From NCBI RefSeq assembly GCF_001690195.1, contig NZ_LZGM01000007.1, positions 16,435 to 80,434 on the forward strand: a DNA stretch of 64,000 nt, written 5' to 3'. The position numbers and the translations under genes are program-made. Below are positions 1 to 10,708 of the stretch, piece by piece. Under the pieces are notes generated by a model, which saw nothing but the letters and a program-made list of their open reading frames with translations, did not search any database and was not told where the DNA came from. Within the stretch, counting starts at the first letter, position 1, and each line of letters starts with the position of its first letter. This stretch comes from Gilliamella sp. wkB108. Its GTDB lineage: Bacteria > Pseudomonadota > Gammaproteobacteria > Enterobacterales > Orbaceae.

Positions 1-2
1 GT

Positions 3-815
3 ACTATCGGTTTTATTGTCGCGATGTGGTTAGTGAGCTTCTTGAAATTAGAATTAAGTAATATACAACTCTATATTGCAGCCATATGTTCAATTTTACT
101 TAGCCTTTACGCTCTAACCCTGCCATTAATTCCAACTGCAAAAAATAATAATCAAGAAAAAACACTGATTAGCTCATTAGGATTAGATGCATTTGTATTG
201 TTCAAACAACCAAGAATGGCGGTCTTTTTTCTATTTGCACTTTTACTTGGTGGTATTTTACAAATTACCAATACCTTCGGTAACCCATTTTTACATGACT
301 TCGAAAGAATACCTGAATATGCCGATAGCCTAGTGGTCAAATATCCTTCTGTACTCTTATCAATTTCGCAAATATCAGAAGTCGTATTTATCCTGTTTGT
401 ACCGTTTTTTATGAAACGTTTAGGCATCAAATATGTCATGCTAATTAGTATGCTAGCTTGGGTTGCCCGTTTCGGATTATTTGCTTATGGCGATCCGTCA
501 CCAACTGGCTTTATTTTATTACTACTTTCAATGATAGTTTATGGTTGCGCCTTTGATTTCTATAATATTTCTGGCTCAATGTATGTTGAAAAATCAGTAT
601 CACCAAGTATCCGTAACAGCGCTCAAGGTCTATTTATGACCATGACAAACGGTCTGGGAGCCTATTTGGGTTCGGTCATTAGTGGCATCGTGGTTGATCG
701 TTTTACCTCTGTTGAAGGTTTTATAGAGTGGCGATCCGTATGGCTTGTTTTTGCGAGTTACTCCTTAGTGTTAGCCATTGTATTTATGTTAATTTTTAAA
801 AATGATAAAAAATAA
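3..815 (+). CDS. nupG: Nucleoside permease, NupG family (5' end outside window)
   Basis: C-terminal two thirds of a major facilitator nucleoside:H+ symporter. The frame is open from the window edge: TIGFIVAMW precedes the first internal ATG at 24, so that ATG is not the start. The sequence follows E. coli NupG closely in order, including LLGLDAF, MLISMLAWVARFGLFAYGDPSP, IVYGCAFDFYNISGS and SAQGLFMTMTNG. Several hydrophobic inner-membrane helices are visible. It opens a block of nucleoside-catabolism genes on the same strand and would import nucleosides released in the periplasm by CpdB and UshA. XapB is a close relative, so substrate breadth is uncertain. Confidence 0.9.
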   Translation, partial: TIGFIVAMWLVSFLKLELSNIQLYIAAICSILLSLYALTLPLIPTAKNNNQEKTLISSLGLDAFVLFKQPRMAVFFLFALLLGGILQITNTFGNPFLHDFERIPEYADSLVVKYPSVLLSISQISEVVFILFVPFFMKRLGIKYVMLISMLAWVARFGLFAYGDPSPTGFILLLLSMIVYGCAFDFYNISGSMYVEKSVSPSIRNSAQGLFMTMTNGLGAYLGSVISGIVVDRFTSVEGFIEWRSVWLVFASYSLVLAIVFMLIFKNDKK

Positions 816-841
816 TTAACAGTATGAATTGTAACTAATAG

Positions 842-913
842 AAGCTTAAGATCGGACATGTTAATTAAATGTAATTATTTGCACAATTACATTTAACGAT
901 CTTAAGGCTTTTT
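842..913 (+). terminator. Large nested hairpin terminator after nupG
   Basis: Outer arms CTTAAGATCG (845-854) and CGATCTTAAG (897-906) enclose a perfect 12-bp inner stem (865-876 with 885-896, 8-nt loop). A T-run follows at 909-913. Position right after the permease stop suggests an intrinsic terminator. Confidence 0.6.
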
Positions 914-1058
914 CAAAACCTAGATATTTATTCAGTGATAAGTAAGTAACTTATTATTTTGATTAAGATCAGGAAAAAAGCTAAACCATCACACTTGTGA
1001 TCTTTTTAATAAAAGTCTTCGATTTATAATATAAAAATGTGATATTAACCATAATAAA

Positions 1059-1074
1059 AATTACGTAAATCACA
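1059..1074 (+). promoter_or_regulatory. CRP-like half-site upstream of add
   Basis: AATTACGTAAATCACA has a good right CRP half (AAATCACA) and a poor left half. Almost the same 16 bases (AATAACGTATATCACA) lie upstream of the pyrimidine-nucleoside phosphorylase gene. Extra TGTGA half-sites lie at 996-1000 and 1038-1042, and a possible -10 (TATAAA) at 1101-1106. The 816-1140 gap holds the terminator and these sites only. Confidence 0.35.
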
Positions 1075-1140
1075 CCAAAATACATAAGAAATGTTATCAT
1101 TATAAAGATATGCATAAATATAATTAGCTAGAAACATGAT

Positions 1141-2313
1141 ATGAATAAACTAATTGTTCCCAAAGTAATATTACATGAGCATATTGAAGGTAGTATTACT
1201 CCTTTTATGGCTCAAAAATTAGCTGAGAAAAATCATATTCCCTTCCCTGATTCGCTATGTTATCCAACCGGAGAATACGATGCGAACGAATATAAAAATG
1301 GCCGTTATCGGTATGATGAAACCAATTTTAACCAATTTATTCAAACTTATGATACCGTCTCCAATTTTTTAAAAACCCCGGAAGATTATTACGCCATTAC
1401 TTTTGATTTTTTAAACAGAAACGCCCGGCAAGGACTTATTTACTGCGAACTATTTTTATCGCCATACCATATTTGTACGACTGAAAATAATGGTGAAATT
1501 ATTTGGCATAAAGAGAAATTTCATCAAACACTCACGCAAATGGATAAGGCTATCGTTGATGTCCAAAAGCAACATCAAATAACAGTCAGATATCATGTAA
1601 TAGGCGTTCGTCATCTGGGTGCTAAAATTGTTCATGAAACTTTACGCTTTATTCAACATAATCCCCACCATTTTATTACTGGCTTTAATATAGCTGGCAA
1701 TGAAAAAGCCGGTCATTTTGACGATTTTCAAGATTCGCATCAATTAGCTTCACAACTAAAATTACAAAAATCTTATCATGCCGGTGAAATTGAATCAGCG
1801 CAAAGTATTATTCAAGCACTTAAACATGGTGCAGTAAGAATTGGGCATGGTATTCGGGCTATTGAGGATGAAAATCTTATTCAACAACTGGTCAAAAATA
1901 ATATTACGTTAGAAATAGCCCTAACAAGTAACCGTATTTTAGTTAATGAACTTCATGGCAACATCTATAATCATCCGGTGAGAAAGCTCTATGAGCAAGG
2001 TGTAAGAGTGACACTCAATACCGATGATGCGGGTATTTTTGGTACAGATATCGAAAAAGAGCACCACATCGCGCAATCGATATTCCATTTTTCAAGATTA
2101 GAATTACTCGATATCACTTTATGTGGAATTTATGCAGCCTTTGTGGAAAAGGCGATAAAAGAGCATTTAACGCACTATGTTCTTTCATTTTTTACATCGG
2201 ATGATAAAAATGAACTGCAACAAGCGATAACTAGCCAACATTATCACCCAGCAATAATTGCAAGATTTTTAGAATACCAAAGATTGTTATTATTAACGCC
2301 AGTTAATCAATAA
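1141..2313 (+). CDS. add: Adenosine deaminase family protein
   Basis: Hydrolytic deamination of adenosine or deoxyadenosine to inosine or deoxyinosine in the cytoplasm. The metal-dependent amidohydrolase motifs are in order: HEH at residues 12-14, HAGE, RIGHGIR, LTSNR and TDDAGIFG. At 390 aa it is longer than E. coli Add (333 aa); the extra length is partly an insertion after the first motif. It begins a run with cpdB and cdd (gaps of 28 and 29 bases), likely one transcript. No strong ribosome-binding site precedes the ATG. Adenosine is the likeliest substrate, but related branches act on adenine or modified nucleosides. Confidence 0.85.
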   Translation: MNKLIVPKVILHEHIEGSITPFMAQKLAEKNHIPFPDSLCYPTGEYDANEYKNGRYRYDETNFNQFIQTYDTVSNFLKTPEDYYAITFDFLNRNARQGLIYCELFLSPYHICTTENNGEIIWHKEKFHQTLTQMDKAIVDVQKQHQITVRYHVIGVRHLGAKIVHETLRFIQHNPHHFITGFNIAGNEKAGHFDDFQDSHQLASQLKLQKSYHAGEIESAQSIIQALKHGAVRIGHGIRAIEDENLIQQLVKNNITLEIALTSNRILVNELHGNIYNHPVRKLYEQGVRVTLNTDDAGIFGTDIEKEHHIAQSIFHFSRLELLDITLCGIYAAFVEKAIKEHLTHYVLSFFTSDDKNELQQAITSQHYHPAIIARFLEYQRLLLLTPVNQ

Positions 2314-2341
2314 CAATCGTAGAAATAAATAGGAGATTTGT

Positions 2342-4300
2342 ATGAACAAAAATAAGTTAACTTTAACCTGCCTAACCCTATTAATTTCTGGTTCACTTAA
2401 TGCAGCAACTGTCGATTTAAGAGTTATTGAAACAACAGATTTACATGGCAACATGATGAATTTTGACTACTTTCAAGATCAATATGTTGATACCTTTGGA
2501 TTAGTGAAAACAGCAAATTTAATTCATCAAGCCAGAAGTGAAGTTAAAAATAGTGTTCTTGTCGATAATGGGGATATTATTCAAGGTAGTCCTATGGCAG
2601 ATTATGCAGTAAATAAAGGACTATCTAAAGGGGATATTCATCCTGTTTTTAAAGCAATGAATACACTTAATTACGTTGTAGGCAATTTAGGTAATCATGA
2701 GTTTAACTTTGGTTTAGACTTCTTACAAAAAAGCATAGCTGGTGCTAAATATCCTTATATCAATGCCAATGTTTATGATGCTAAAACCGATAAACCTTAT
2801 TTCAAACAATACCTCATTGTTGATACTCCTGTTATAGATAGAGACGGCAAACAGCAGACAATCAAAATTGGTTATATTGGCTTTGTACCTCCACAAATTA
2901 TGTTATGGGATAAACTAAACCTTGACGGTAAAGTAACGGTAAAAGATATTACTGAAACCGCCCAAAAACTTGTTCCTGAGATGAAAAAACAAGGGGCAAA
3001 TGTCATTATTGCGATTCCTCATTCTGGTGTTTCAGCCGATCCCTACAAAGCCTTAGCCGAAAATTCAGTCTACTATTTAAGTCAAATCAAAGGGATTGAT
3101 GCCATTATGTTTGGACATTCTCACGGTGTATTCCCTAGTGACAACTTTAAATCATTACCCAATACGGACTTGCAAACCGGTAAAATCAACAATGTTCCTG
3201 CGGTCATGCCCGGTCAATGGGGAAGTCATCTTGGTGTGGTTGATTTAGTCCTTGACGGAGATAAATCAAATTGGCAAGTCACAGCGGGTAAATCTCAAGC
3301 TCGCCCAATTTTTGATGCTAAAAACAAAAAAGCCCTTATTGATGCTGACCAAAATATGACACAAATTTTAAAAGAAGATCATCAAGCAACTCGTGAATTT
3401 GTGGGTAAGCCGATTGGTAAAGTCTCAACCGATATTAATAGTTATTTAGCATTGGTTGAAGATACTTCTGCTTTACAAATTATTAGTGATGCCCAAATGG
3501 ATTATGTCAAACACTTTGTCCAAGGAGATCCAGATCTTGATGACCTACCAGTGTTATCAGCTATTGCCCCATTTAAAGCTGGTGGAAGGAAAAATGATCC
3601 AAGTGCCTTTGTCGATGTCAAAAAAGGCGATCTTACCTTCCGTAATGCTGCTGATATCTATCTCTACCCTAATATACTATCAGCAGTAAAAATCACAGGA
3701 CAAGAGGTAAAAGAGTGGCTTGAATGCTCGGCTGGCGTCTATAATCAAATCGATATTCATTCGTCACAACCACAATACCTCATCAATTGGGATAAATTTA
3801 GAACCTATAATTTTGATACTATTGACGGTGTCAATTACCAAATTGATATAACCCAACCGCCACGTTATGACGGAAACTGTCAATTAATCAATCCTAATGC
3901 TGAAAGAATAAAAGATCTCACTTATCAACAAAAACCGATTGATCCAAAGCAAGCGTTTCTTATTGCCACAAATAACTATCGCGCCTACACCGGAATATTT
4001 CCCGGTACAGGAGAAAAAAATGTGAAATTTAATTCACCGGATGATATGAGAGTGATTCTTTCCGCTTATATAACAAATACGACGAAGAAACAAGGGGCAG
4101 TCAATGTGACAGTTGATAATAACTGGCAGATTGCACCAATTAAGAGTGCTACAAAATTAGACATTCGCTTTGAATCATCACCGAGTGATGAAGCAAAAGC
4201 ATTTATTGGGAAACATTCACATTATCCAATAAGCTATATAGACAAAGACCAGATAGGTTTTGGGGTATATCGTCTCAACTTACAGTCGCCCGTTAAATAA
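2342..4300 (+). CDS. cpdB: 2',3'-cyclic-nucleotide 2'-phosphodiesterase/3'-nucleotidase
   Basis: Periplasmic enzyme that opens 2',3'-cyclic nucleotides and removes the 3'-phosphate, giving nucleosides. A signal peptide with likely cleavage near LNA-A (about 21/22) is visible. The metallophosphatase motifs are [16 protein letters not shown] and GHSHGVFP, followed by the C-terminal 5'-nucleotidase domain with its substrate-stacking region. Length 652 aa is close to E. coli CpdB (647). AGGAG precedes the ATG. It sits between add and cdd, consistent with feeding RNA-derived nucleosides to the permease and deaminases. Confidence 0.95.
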   Translation: MNKNKLTLTCLTLLISGSLNAATVDLRVIETTDLHGNMMNFDYFQDQYVDTFGLVKTANLIHQARSEVKNSVLVDNGDIIQGSPMADYAVNKGLSKGDIHPVFKAMNTLNYVVGNLGNHEFNFGLDFLQKSIAGAKYPYINANVYDAKTDKPYFKQYLIVDTPVIDRDGKQQTIKIGYIGFVPPQIMLWDKLNLDGKVTVKDITETAQKLVPEMKKQGANVIIAIPHSGVSADPYKALAENSVYYLSQIKGIDAIMFGHSHGVFPSDNFKSLPNTDLQTGKINNVPAVMPGQWGSHLGVVDLVLDGDKSNWQVTAGKSQARPIFDAKNKKALIDADQNMTQILKEDHQATREFVGKPIGKVSTDINSYLALVEDTSALQIISDAQMDYVKHFVQGDPDLDDLPVLSAIAPFKAGGRKNDPSAFVDVKKGDLTFRNAADIYLYPNILSAVKITGQEVKEWLECSAGVYNQIDIHSSQPQYLINWDKFRTYNFDTIDGVNYQIDITQPPRYDGNCQLINPNAERIKDLTYQQKPIDPKQAFLIATNNYRAYTGIFPGTGEKNVKFNSPDDMRVILSAYITNTTKKQGAVNVTVDNNWQIAPIKSATKLDIRFESSPSDEAKAFIGKHSHYPISYIDKDQIGFGVYRLNLQSPVK

Positions 4301-4317
4301 TGTCATTAATAACCTAA

Positions 4318-4725
<408 letters not shown>

Positions 4726-4803
4726 TTGACGGCACGAACCAACAGTAAACTAGAAACATAAACCAATACAACCAGTTAAGTTACTTATGTTATCTATATG
4801 ATA

Positions 4804-4819
4804 AATAACGTATATCACA
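4804..4819 (+). promoter_or_regulatory. CRP-like half-site upstream of pyrimidine-nucleoside phosphorylase
   Basis: AATAACGTATATCACA differs at two positions from the site at 1059-1074 upstream of add. A TATAAT lies at 4850-4855. The shared motif in front of two nucleoside-catabolism genes suggests a common activator, but the left half is weak. Confidence 0.35.
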
Positions 4820-4902
4820 ATTGGCAAAACGGTATTTTAATAATTTATATATAATTTTAGCTATATATAGACAAAAGAGATTAATTTTAAGAGAGAATTA
4901 TA

Positions 4903-6204
4903 ATGAGATTTGTAGATATTATTGAAAAAAAACGCGACGGAAAAGCCTTATCAACAGAAGAAATTCAATTTTTTATTACCAACTACACCAATGGCACTAT
5001 TCCTGATTATCAAGTAAGTGCTTTACTTATGGCTATCTATTTCCAAGGCATGACCTCAAAAGAGTGTGCTGACTTAACGCAAGCAATGATGTACTCAGGT
5101 GATACCGTTGATTTATCATCGATCAAAGGCATCAAAGTTGATAAACATTCAACTGGCGGCGTTGGTGATACCACTACTTTAGTTCTTGCACCATTAGTTG
5201 CTGCTTTAGATATTCCTGTTGCTAAAATGTCAGGACGTGGTCTTGGGCATACTGGCGGTACCAATGATAAATTTGAGTCAATTCCAGGATTTAAAATTGA
5301 GTTAGATAAACAAGATTTTATTAATCAAGTTAATCAAAAAGGTGTCGCTGTAATTGGTCAATCAGGTAACTTAACACCTGCGGATAAAAAGCTATACTCC
5401 TTACGTGATGTAACCGGTTCGGTTAACTCAATTCCATTAATCGCCAGCTCAATTATGAGCAAAAAATTAGCTGCTGGTGCTGACGCAATTGTTTTAGATG
5501 TCAAAACGGGCGACGGTGCATTAATGAAAAATATGGCTGACTCTGAAAAACTTGCTCATGAAATGGTGAACATTGGTAATCAAATTGGCCGAAGAACGAT
5601 GGCAATCATCTCCGATATGTCCCAACCTCTTGGATTTGCTATTGGTAATGCGTTAGAAGTTAAAGAAGCAATTGATACATTAAGAGGTCAAGGTCCGGCT
5701 GATTTAACCGAACTTGTATTAACCTTAGGTAGCCAAATGGTGGTACTTGCTAACAAAGCGAAAACACTTGATGAAGCCAGAGAAAAACTGCAAGCAGCTA
5801 TTAAAAATGGACAAGCTATCGAAAAATTTAAAACGCTGATTGAGGCTCAAGGGGGAGATAGTTCCATTGTTGATCACCCTGAAAAACTTGCCAGCGCGCC
5901 TTATCAAATTGAATTACCTGCTCTGCAATCAGGTTATGTGACTAAAATCATAGCGGATCAAATCGGCATCGCAGCTATGCAACTAGGTGCTGGACGTGCA
6001 ACCAAAGAAGACATCATAGATCCTGCTGTTGGTATTGTATTACATAAAAAAGTGGGGGATAAAGTCACTAAAGGTGAATCGCTATTAACTATTCATGCAA
6101 ATAAAGATAAACTTGATGATATTAAACAAAAACTCTATGACAATATCATGATTGGAGAAAGTGCTAAACAACCTCAGCTTATTTATAAAGTAATCACTGA
6201 GTAG
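4903..6204 (+). CDS. pdp: Pyrimidine-nucleoside phosphorylase (Pdp/DeoA family)
   Basis: Phosphorolysis of thymidine, deoxyuridine or uridine to free base plus (deoxy)ribose 1-phosphate. The family signature KHSTGGVGD and [11 protein letters not shown] are present. By recalled sequence the 433-aa protein follows B. subtilis Pdp far better than E. coli Deo[57 protein letters not shown] and AISDMSQ-like [18 protein letters not shown]. Pdp-type enzymes usually accept both uridine and thymidine, which would suit the lack of a separate udp in this block. It shares a likely transcript with ushA (24-base gap). Confidence 0.9.
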   Translation: MRFVDIIEKKRDGKALSTEEIQFFITNYTNGTIPDYQVSALLMAIYFQGMTSKECADLTQAMMYSGDTVDLSSIKGIKVDKHSTGGVGDTTTLVLAPLVAALDIPVAKMSGRGLGHTGGTNDKFESIPGFKIELDKQDFINQVNQKGVAVIGQSGNLTPADKKLYSLRDVTGSVNSIPLIASSIMSKKLAAGADAIVLDVKTGDGALMKNMADSEKLAHEMVNIGNQIGRRTMAIISDMSQPLGFAIGNALEVKEAIDTLRGQGPADLTELVLTLGSQMVVLANKAKTLDEAREKLQAAIKNGQAIEKFKTLIEAQGGDSSIVDHPEKLASAPYQIELPALQSGYVTKIIADQIGIAAMQLGAGRATKEDIIDPAVGIVLHKKVGDKVTKGESLLTIHANKDKLDDIKQKLYDNIMIGESAKQPQLIYKVITE

Positions 6205-6228
6205 CAATTTAAGGATTTAGGAGACACC

Positions 6229-7914
6229 ATGTATCATTTTAATCTTAAAAAGAATTTGTCATTGCTTGTTTGCTTGAGTCTATTTTCAGCTTCCTCAATA
6301 GCTGGAGTTTCAACCAAAAACTCAACTGCGACAGCTTGGGAAAAAAATAAACCCTACCAAATTACTATTTTACATACTAACGATCATCATGGTCGTTTTT
6401 GGCAAAATGATATTGGAGAATATGGACTTTCAGCACAAAAAACAGTTGTAGATCAAATTCGCCAAGAAGTCACCGCCCAAGGTGGCAAATTACTGTTACT
6501 ATCCGGCGGAGATATTAATACTGGTGTTCCTGAATCCGATGTGTTACAAGCAAAACCCGATTTTATCGGAATGAGTGAAATCGGTTATGATGCAATGGCG
6601 GTAGGTAATCATGAATTTGATCATCCGCTACCCGTCATTCGTGAACAACAAAAATGGGCTACATTCCCTTTCTTATCAGCCAATACTTACTTCAAAGATA
6701 GTAATAATCGTGTCTTTGATGCTTATAGAGTATTTAATTTAAATGGCGTTAAGATAGCTGTTTTTGGTTTAACAACTGACGATACGATTTTTCTGGCTTC
6801 ACCTAAAAATACCGATGGCATCGAGTTTCGTAAACCATTACCCGAAGCTGAAAAAGTGATAGCACAATTAAAAGCCAATGAAAACCCTGATGTGATCATT
6901 GCCGTTACCCATATGGGGCATTATGAAAATGGCGAACATGGTTCAATGGCGCCGGGTGATGTCGAATTAGCCCGAGGATTACCCGCGGGAGATTTAAATA
7001 TGATAGTTGGTGGACATTCCCAAAATCCAGTTTGCATGGCAAGTTCCAATAAACGAATTACTGAATATGTACCGGGTACACCTTGTGCGCCGGATCAACA
7101 AAATGGAACTTGGATTGTTCAAGCGCATGAATGGGGTAAATATGTCGGTAGAGCCGATTTCATCTTTTTAAATGGAACGCTGACCTTACAAAATTACCAA
7201 TTAATTCCAATCAATTTGAAAAAAGAAGTCGATAATGGTAATGGTACTAAGCGGTTAGAATATTACACCCAAGAGATCCCCCAAAATAAACAACTATTAG
7301 AGCATTTGAAACCTTACCAAGAGCAAGGTAAACAACAGTTACTGGTCAAAAGTGGAGAATTAACCGGTCGTCTTGAAGGTGATCGAAATGTTGTTAGATA
7401 TCAACAAAGTAATATGGGGCAATTCTTGCTCAGTGCCTTTGTTGAAAAAACTAATGCCGATATTGGCATAATGTCAGGTGGAATGATTCGCGATTCTTTA
7501 ATAGAGGGCAATATTACTTATCGCGATATATTAAAAGTCGAACCTTTTGGTAATAGTGTTGTCTATTTTGATTTAACTGGTGCGCAATTAATTGATTATT
7601 TAAATGTAGCTATAAGTAAAAAACCGGGTTCGGGTGCTTATGCACACTTTAAAAATCTCACCATAACCAAAGTTGGTGATAAAATAGCTGAAGTAAAAAT
7701 TAATAATGAACCGCTCGATTTACAAAAGAGCTATCGCATAGCCACATTAGATTTTTTAGCTGCGGGAGGAGACGGATACCCAGTAACCAATACCTTATCA
7801 ACTTATGTTGATACCGGTTATCGAGATGCAGATGCAGTTAAACAATATTTTGAGGCACACACGCCAATTAATGCATCTGAATATGAGCCAGTACCATTTA
7901 TTTTCGATAATTAA
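6229..7914 (+). CDS. ushA: Periplasmic 5'-nucleotidase/UDP-sugar hydrolase
   Basis: Dephosphorylates 5'-nucleotides to nucleosides and hydrolyses UDP-sugars in the periplasm. A signal peptide precedes about residue 25 (SIA-GVS). Metallophosphatase motifs LHTNDHHGRF, GNHEFDHP and GGHSQNPVC are followed by a C-terminal domain with SGGMIRDS and AAGGDGYP. A cysteine pair near PVCMASS and GTPCAPD matches UshA. Length 561 aa versus 550 in E. coli. GGAG lies before the ATG. With CpdB it covers both 5'- and 3'-nucleotides. Confidence 0.95.
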   Translation: MYHFNLKKNLSLLVCLSLFSASSIAGVSTKNSTATAWEKNKPYQITILHTNDHHGRFWQNDIGEYGLSAQKTVVDQIRQEVTAQGGKLLLLSGGDINTGVPESDVLQAKPDFIGMSEIGYDAMAVGNHEFDHPLPVIREQQKWATFPFLSANTYFKDSNNRVFDAYRVFNLNGVKIAVFGLTTDDTIFLASPKNTDGIEFRKPLPEAEKVIAQLKANENPDVIIAVTHMGHYENGEHGSMAPGDVELARGLPAGDLNMIVGGHSQNPVCMASSNKRITEYVPGTPCAPDQQNGTWIVQAHEWGKYVGRADFIFLNGTLTLQNYQLIPINLKKEVDNGNGTKRLEYYTQEIPQNKQLLEHLKPYQEQGKQQLLVKSGELTGRLEGDRNVVRYQQSNMGQFLLSAFVEKTNADIGIMSGGMIRDSLIEGNITYRDILKVEPFGNSVVYFDLTGAQLIDYLNVAISKKPGSGAYAHFKNLTITKVGDKIAEVKINNEPLDLQKSYRIATLDFLAAGGDGYPVTNTLSTYVDTGYRDADAVKQYFEAHTPINASEYEPVPFIFDN

Positions 7915-7986
7915 CGGTTTTAATTGTTAAAAAAGATTTAAGATTTTCCAAACATAAATGGAAACCAAGAGTGTAAAGCTCTGGAT

Positions 7987-8024
7987 AAAAGAGATAAATT
8001 AAATCTATTTTTTATCTCTTTTTG
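7987..8024 (+). terminator. Intrinsic terminator after ushA
   Basis: Perfect 12-bp stem AAAAGAGATAAA (7987-7998) with TTTATCTCTTTT (8011-8022), a 12-nt loop and a continuing T-run. It separates the nucleoside genes from yjjI. Confidence 0.75.
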
Positions 8025-8091
8025 TTTACAAACCTAATGAATTTAAGTTTAAAATAATTCATCGATATTTGCTGTTAGCACTGAGGTTATT

Positions 8092-9639
8092 ATGAACATG
8101 ACAGAATTTCAAAGCGATTGTTATAAAATCGTCACCGATCCCAATTTATCCCCTAAGCAAAAAGCCAATTTACTCGCCTTAGCCGCTGAAAATAATTTGC
8201 CTTATGTGGAGCTTGATAGCGACACAGAAAAAGCCTTAAATGAACGAGTCATTTGTGATATGTACGAAGGACATGCTCCCTACAAACCTCGTTATGTTTT
8301 ACCCGATTATGCTAAATTGCTAAAACAGGGTTCTAAATGGTTAGAACTTAAGCCAGCGAAAACCTTTGATGATGCCATAAATATGCTGACGATTGCTTAT
8401 CATCATGTTCCATCTGTCACAAGTATGCCCGTTTATTTAGGCTGTTTAGATGAATTATTACTCCCTTATGTTGGTGATCTTAGTGAAAATGAACTCTATG
8501 ATCGCTTAAAACATTTTTGGATCATGCTCGATCGTAATTTACCTGATGCCTTTATGCATGCCAATATTGGACCGACAGATAACATTATTTGTCGATTAGT
8601 GTTACGCGTTGATAAAGAACTCAAGCAAGTAGCACCGAATTTAACATTTATATACGATGAAAATCTAACACCTGAACCTTTATTATCATTAGCCATTGGT
8701 AATATTTGTGAAACCGCTAAACCTCATATTGCCAATAATCAGATGATCAAAAAAGATTTTGATGATAAAGGCTATGGTGTAGTAAGTTGCTATAACTCTT
8801 TGCCTGTTGCTGGAGGCGGAAGCACGCTTTCTCGAATCAATCTAAAAGAAGTGGCACTACGAAGTAAAAATATTGATGATTTTTTACAAAACACTCTCCC
8901 CTATTATTGTCAGCTACAATTAAAGTTGATCCAAGCAAGATCTAACTTTCTCTATGAAAAATCTAACTTTTTTAATAGTAGTTTTTTGGTTAAAGAAGGA
9001 TTAATTGATGCGAATCGATTCGCGCCAATGTTCGGGGTTTATGCCATGGCTGAAGCAGTCAATATTTTACAAGAAAAAACAAACCTTGCCGGACGTTATG
9101 GACAAGACGAAGATGCCAATGAACTTGCTTTAACCATTTCTAAGCAACTGGCTCAATTTGTTGATAACCATACAATTAAACATGCTTGGAAAGGTAAAGC
9201 TATGTTACATGCCCAATCAGGAATTAGCACCGATCGAGGAACCACGCCCGGATTGAGAATTCCTTATGGACATGAACCAGATCCAGTCAGTCATATTATG
9301 GCTTTATTCAAACATCATAAATATTATAGCTCTGGTATAAGCGACATCTTAACCATAGATCAAACTATCGTAAATAACCAATCAGCCTTGCAACAAATTT
9401 GTAAAGCGGCCTTCCAATATGGTTTTCGGGAATTCACTGCCAATATCAGCGGTAATGATCTGGTGCGTGTAACTGGTTATATGGTGAGATTATCAGATAT
9501 TGCTAAATATAAACAAGAAGGTTCCCGAATTAATACGACCTTTTTAGGTAGTGAAGCAGCGGATGATACTGAAGGTAATAGCTATTTATGCCGAACACCG
9601 AGAGTAATTAGTCATGAGCAAGTCATGGGCAATCGTTAA
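8092..9639 (+). CDS. yjjI: YjjI-family glycyl radical enzyme
   Basis: Glycyl radical enzyme whose reaction is not known to me. At 515 aa it matches E. coli YjjI (about 516 aa) along its length: ICDMYEGHAPYKPRYVLPDY, HHVPSVTSMPVYLG, DAFMHANIGPTD and LTFIYD. The glycyl radical motif RVTGYMVRLSD places the radical on Gly462. A candidate catalytic cysteine is Cys233 in VVSCYNSLP. GAGG lies before the ATG. The activase yjjW overlaps its 3' end. In E. coli yjjI-yjjW also sit next to the deo nucleoside operon, so the link to nucleoside catabolism is kept here although the neighbouring genes differ. Confidence 0.93.
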   Translation: MNMTEFQSDCYKIVTDPNLSPKQKANLLALAAENNLPYVELDSDTEKALNERVICDMYEGHAPYKPRYVLPDYAKLLKQGSKWLELKPAKTFDDAINMLTIAYHHVPSVTSMPVYLGCLDELLLPYVGDLSENELYDRLKHFWIMLDRNLPDAFMHANIGPTDNIICRLVLRVDKELKQVAPNLTFIYDENLTPEPLLSLAIGNICETAKPHIANNQMIKKDFDDKGYGVVSCYNSLPVAGGGSTLSRINLKEVALRSKNIDDFLQNTLPYYCQLQLKLIQARSNFLYEKSNFFNSSFLVKEGLIDANRFAPMFGVYAMAEAVNILQEKTNLAGRYGQDEDANELALTISKQLAQFVDNHTIKHAWKGKAMLHAQSGISTDRGTTPGLRIPYGHEPDPVSHIMALFKHHKYYSSGISDILTIDQTIVNNQSALQQICKAAFQYGFREFTANISGNDLVRVTGYMVRLSDIAKYKQEGSRINTTFLGSEAADDTEGNSYLCRTPRVISHEQVMGNR

Positions 9640-10480
9640 TAAGCTCTTACCTTTCTCTTGTGTTGACGGGCCGGGAAACCGTTTAGTTATTTTTTTACAA
9701 GGATGTAATTTTCGCTGTTTAAATTGCCATAATCCCTACACGATATCATTATGCCGAAATTGTGGACATTGTGTTGAGCAATGTCCTCATCAAGCATTAC
9801 TTTTCCGAAATCATCAGGTGATCTGGCAATCATCAATTTGTGAACAGTGTGATACTTGTATTAATTCATGCCAATATCAATCAATACCAATGACTTACCA
9901 ATATAGTGTTGATGATATTTTACAAACTATCCGCAAATACCTCCCCTTTCTTAATGGCATTACCTTTAGTGGTGGGGAAGCGACCTTACAGCTACCTTTT
10001 ATTCAATCGCTATTTGACCAGATAAAACAATCTGATGATTTAAAGCATCTTACTTGTTTTATCGACAGCAACGGTTATTTATCGCAAAAAGGTTGGCAAA
10101 AAGTAGAAAACGTTATGGATGGGGCAATGATTGATCTTAAAGCATGGAATAGTAGTGTTCACAAAAAATTAACCGGACGCGACAATCAACGAGTTAAGGA
10201 AACCATTCAATATCTAGCCAAGGTTAACAAATTATACGAAGTTAGATTTTTACTTATTCCCCAGCAAACCGATCTACAAAACAATGCTGAAAATATCGCT
10301 AAATTTTTGATAGCGTTAGATCCTAAAATACGGATTCGTATCAATGCCTTTCATAATCATGGAGTTCACGGAGTGGCAAAACAGTGGCCAGCCGCGACTC
10401 AACAGCAAGTTGAGATTTTTGCCAATGAATTAAAACAGTATGGTTTACAGCAGATAACCACACCAACTATTTATCTATAA
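9614..10480 (+). CDS. yjjW: Radical-SAM glycyl radical enzyme activase YjjW
   Basis: Installs the glycyl radical on YjjI using S-adenosylmethionine. The radical-SAM motif CNFRCLNC gives cluster cysteines 31, 35 and 38. Two further ferredoxin-like 4Fe-4S motifs follow (CRNCGHCVEQCP and CEQCDTCINSC), as in other activases of this class, then FSGGEATLQ. Length 288 aa. It overlaps the end of yjjI by 26 bases, so the two are translationally coupled. Oxygen sensitivity of both proteins implies use under anaerobic conditions. Confidence 0.93.
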   Translation: MSKSWAIVNKLLPFSCVDGPGNRLVIFLQGCNFRCLNCHNPYTISLCRNCGHCVEQCPHQALLFRNHQVIWQSSICEQCDTCINSCQYQSIPMTYQYSVDDILQTIRKYLPFLNGITFSGGEATLQLPFIQSLFDQIKQSDDLKHLTCFIDSNGYLSQKGWQKVENVMDGAMIDLKAWNSSVHKKLTGRDNQRVKETIQYLAKVNKLYEVRFLLIPQQTDLQNNAENIAKFLIALDPKIRIRINAFHNHGVHGVAKQWPAATQQQVEIFANELKQYGLQQITTPTIYL

Positions 10481-10648
10481 TCTATAACCTATAATCTCTA
10501 AATCCTCTTAAAAATTTAACCGCTTGCATTTTGCGATTTTAGTTCACTTTATGACATCACTCCAAAAACAATCGCTACACCTATAAATTAACTCATTGTT
10601 ATTAAATTAATAATTTTGTAATTATTGTTTTTTATCAAATAATCAATT

Positions 10649-10667
10649 GTAAATGATTATCATTTAG
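10649..10667 (+). promoter_or_regulatory. Fur box
   Basis: GTAAATGATTATCATTTAG contains the palindromic core AAATGATTATCATTT and matches 13 of 19 positions of the classic Fur consensus. It lies about 40 bases before the receptor start, where Fe-Fur would block transcription. Little else is seen in the 10481-10708 gap. Confidence 0.75.
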
Positions 10668-10708
10668 TTTAAACTGCGCAAGATTTAATCAAATTGAGAG
10701 GGGCTAAA

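Noticed and set aside
24..815. Complete 263-aa transporter starting at ATG 24
   Set aside because: The frame stays open to the window edge and NupG family residues continue upstream; it is a partial gene.
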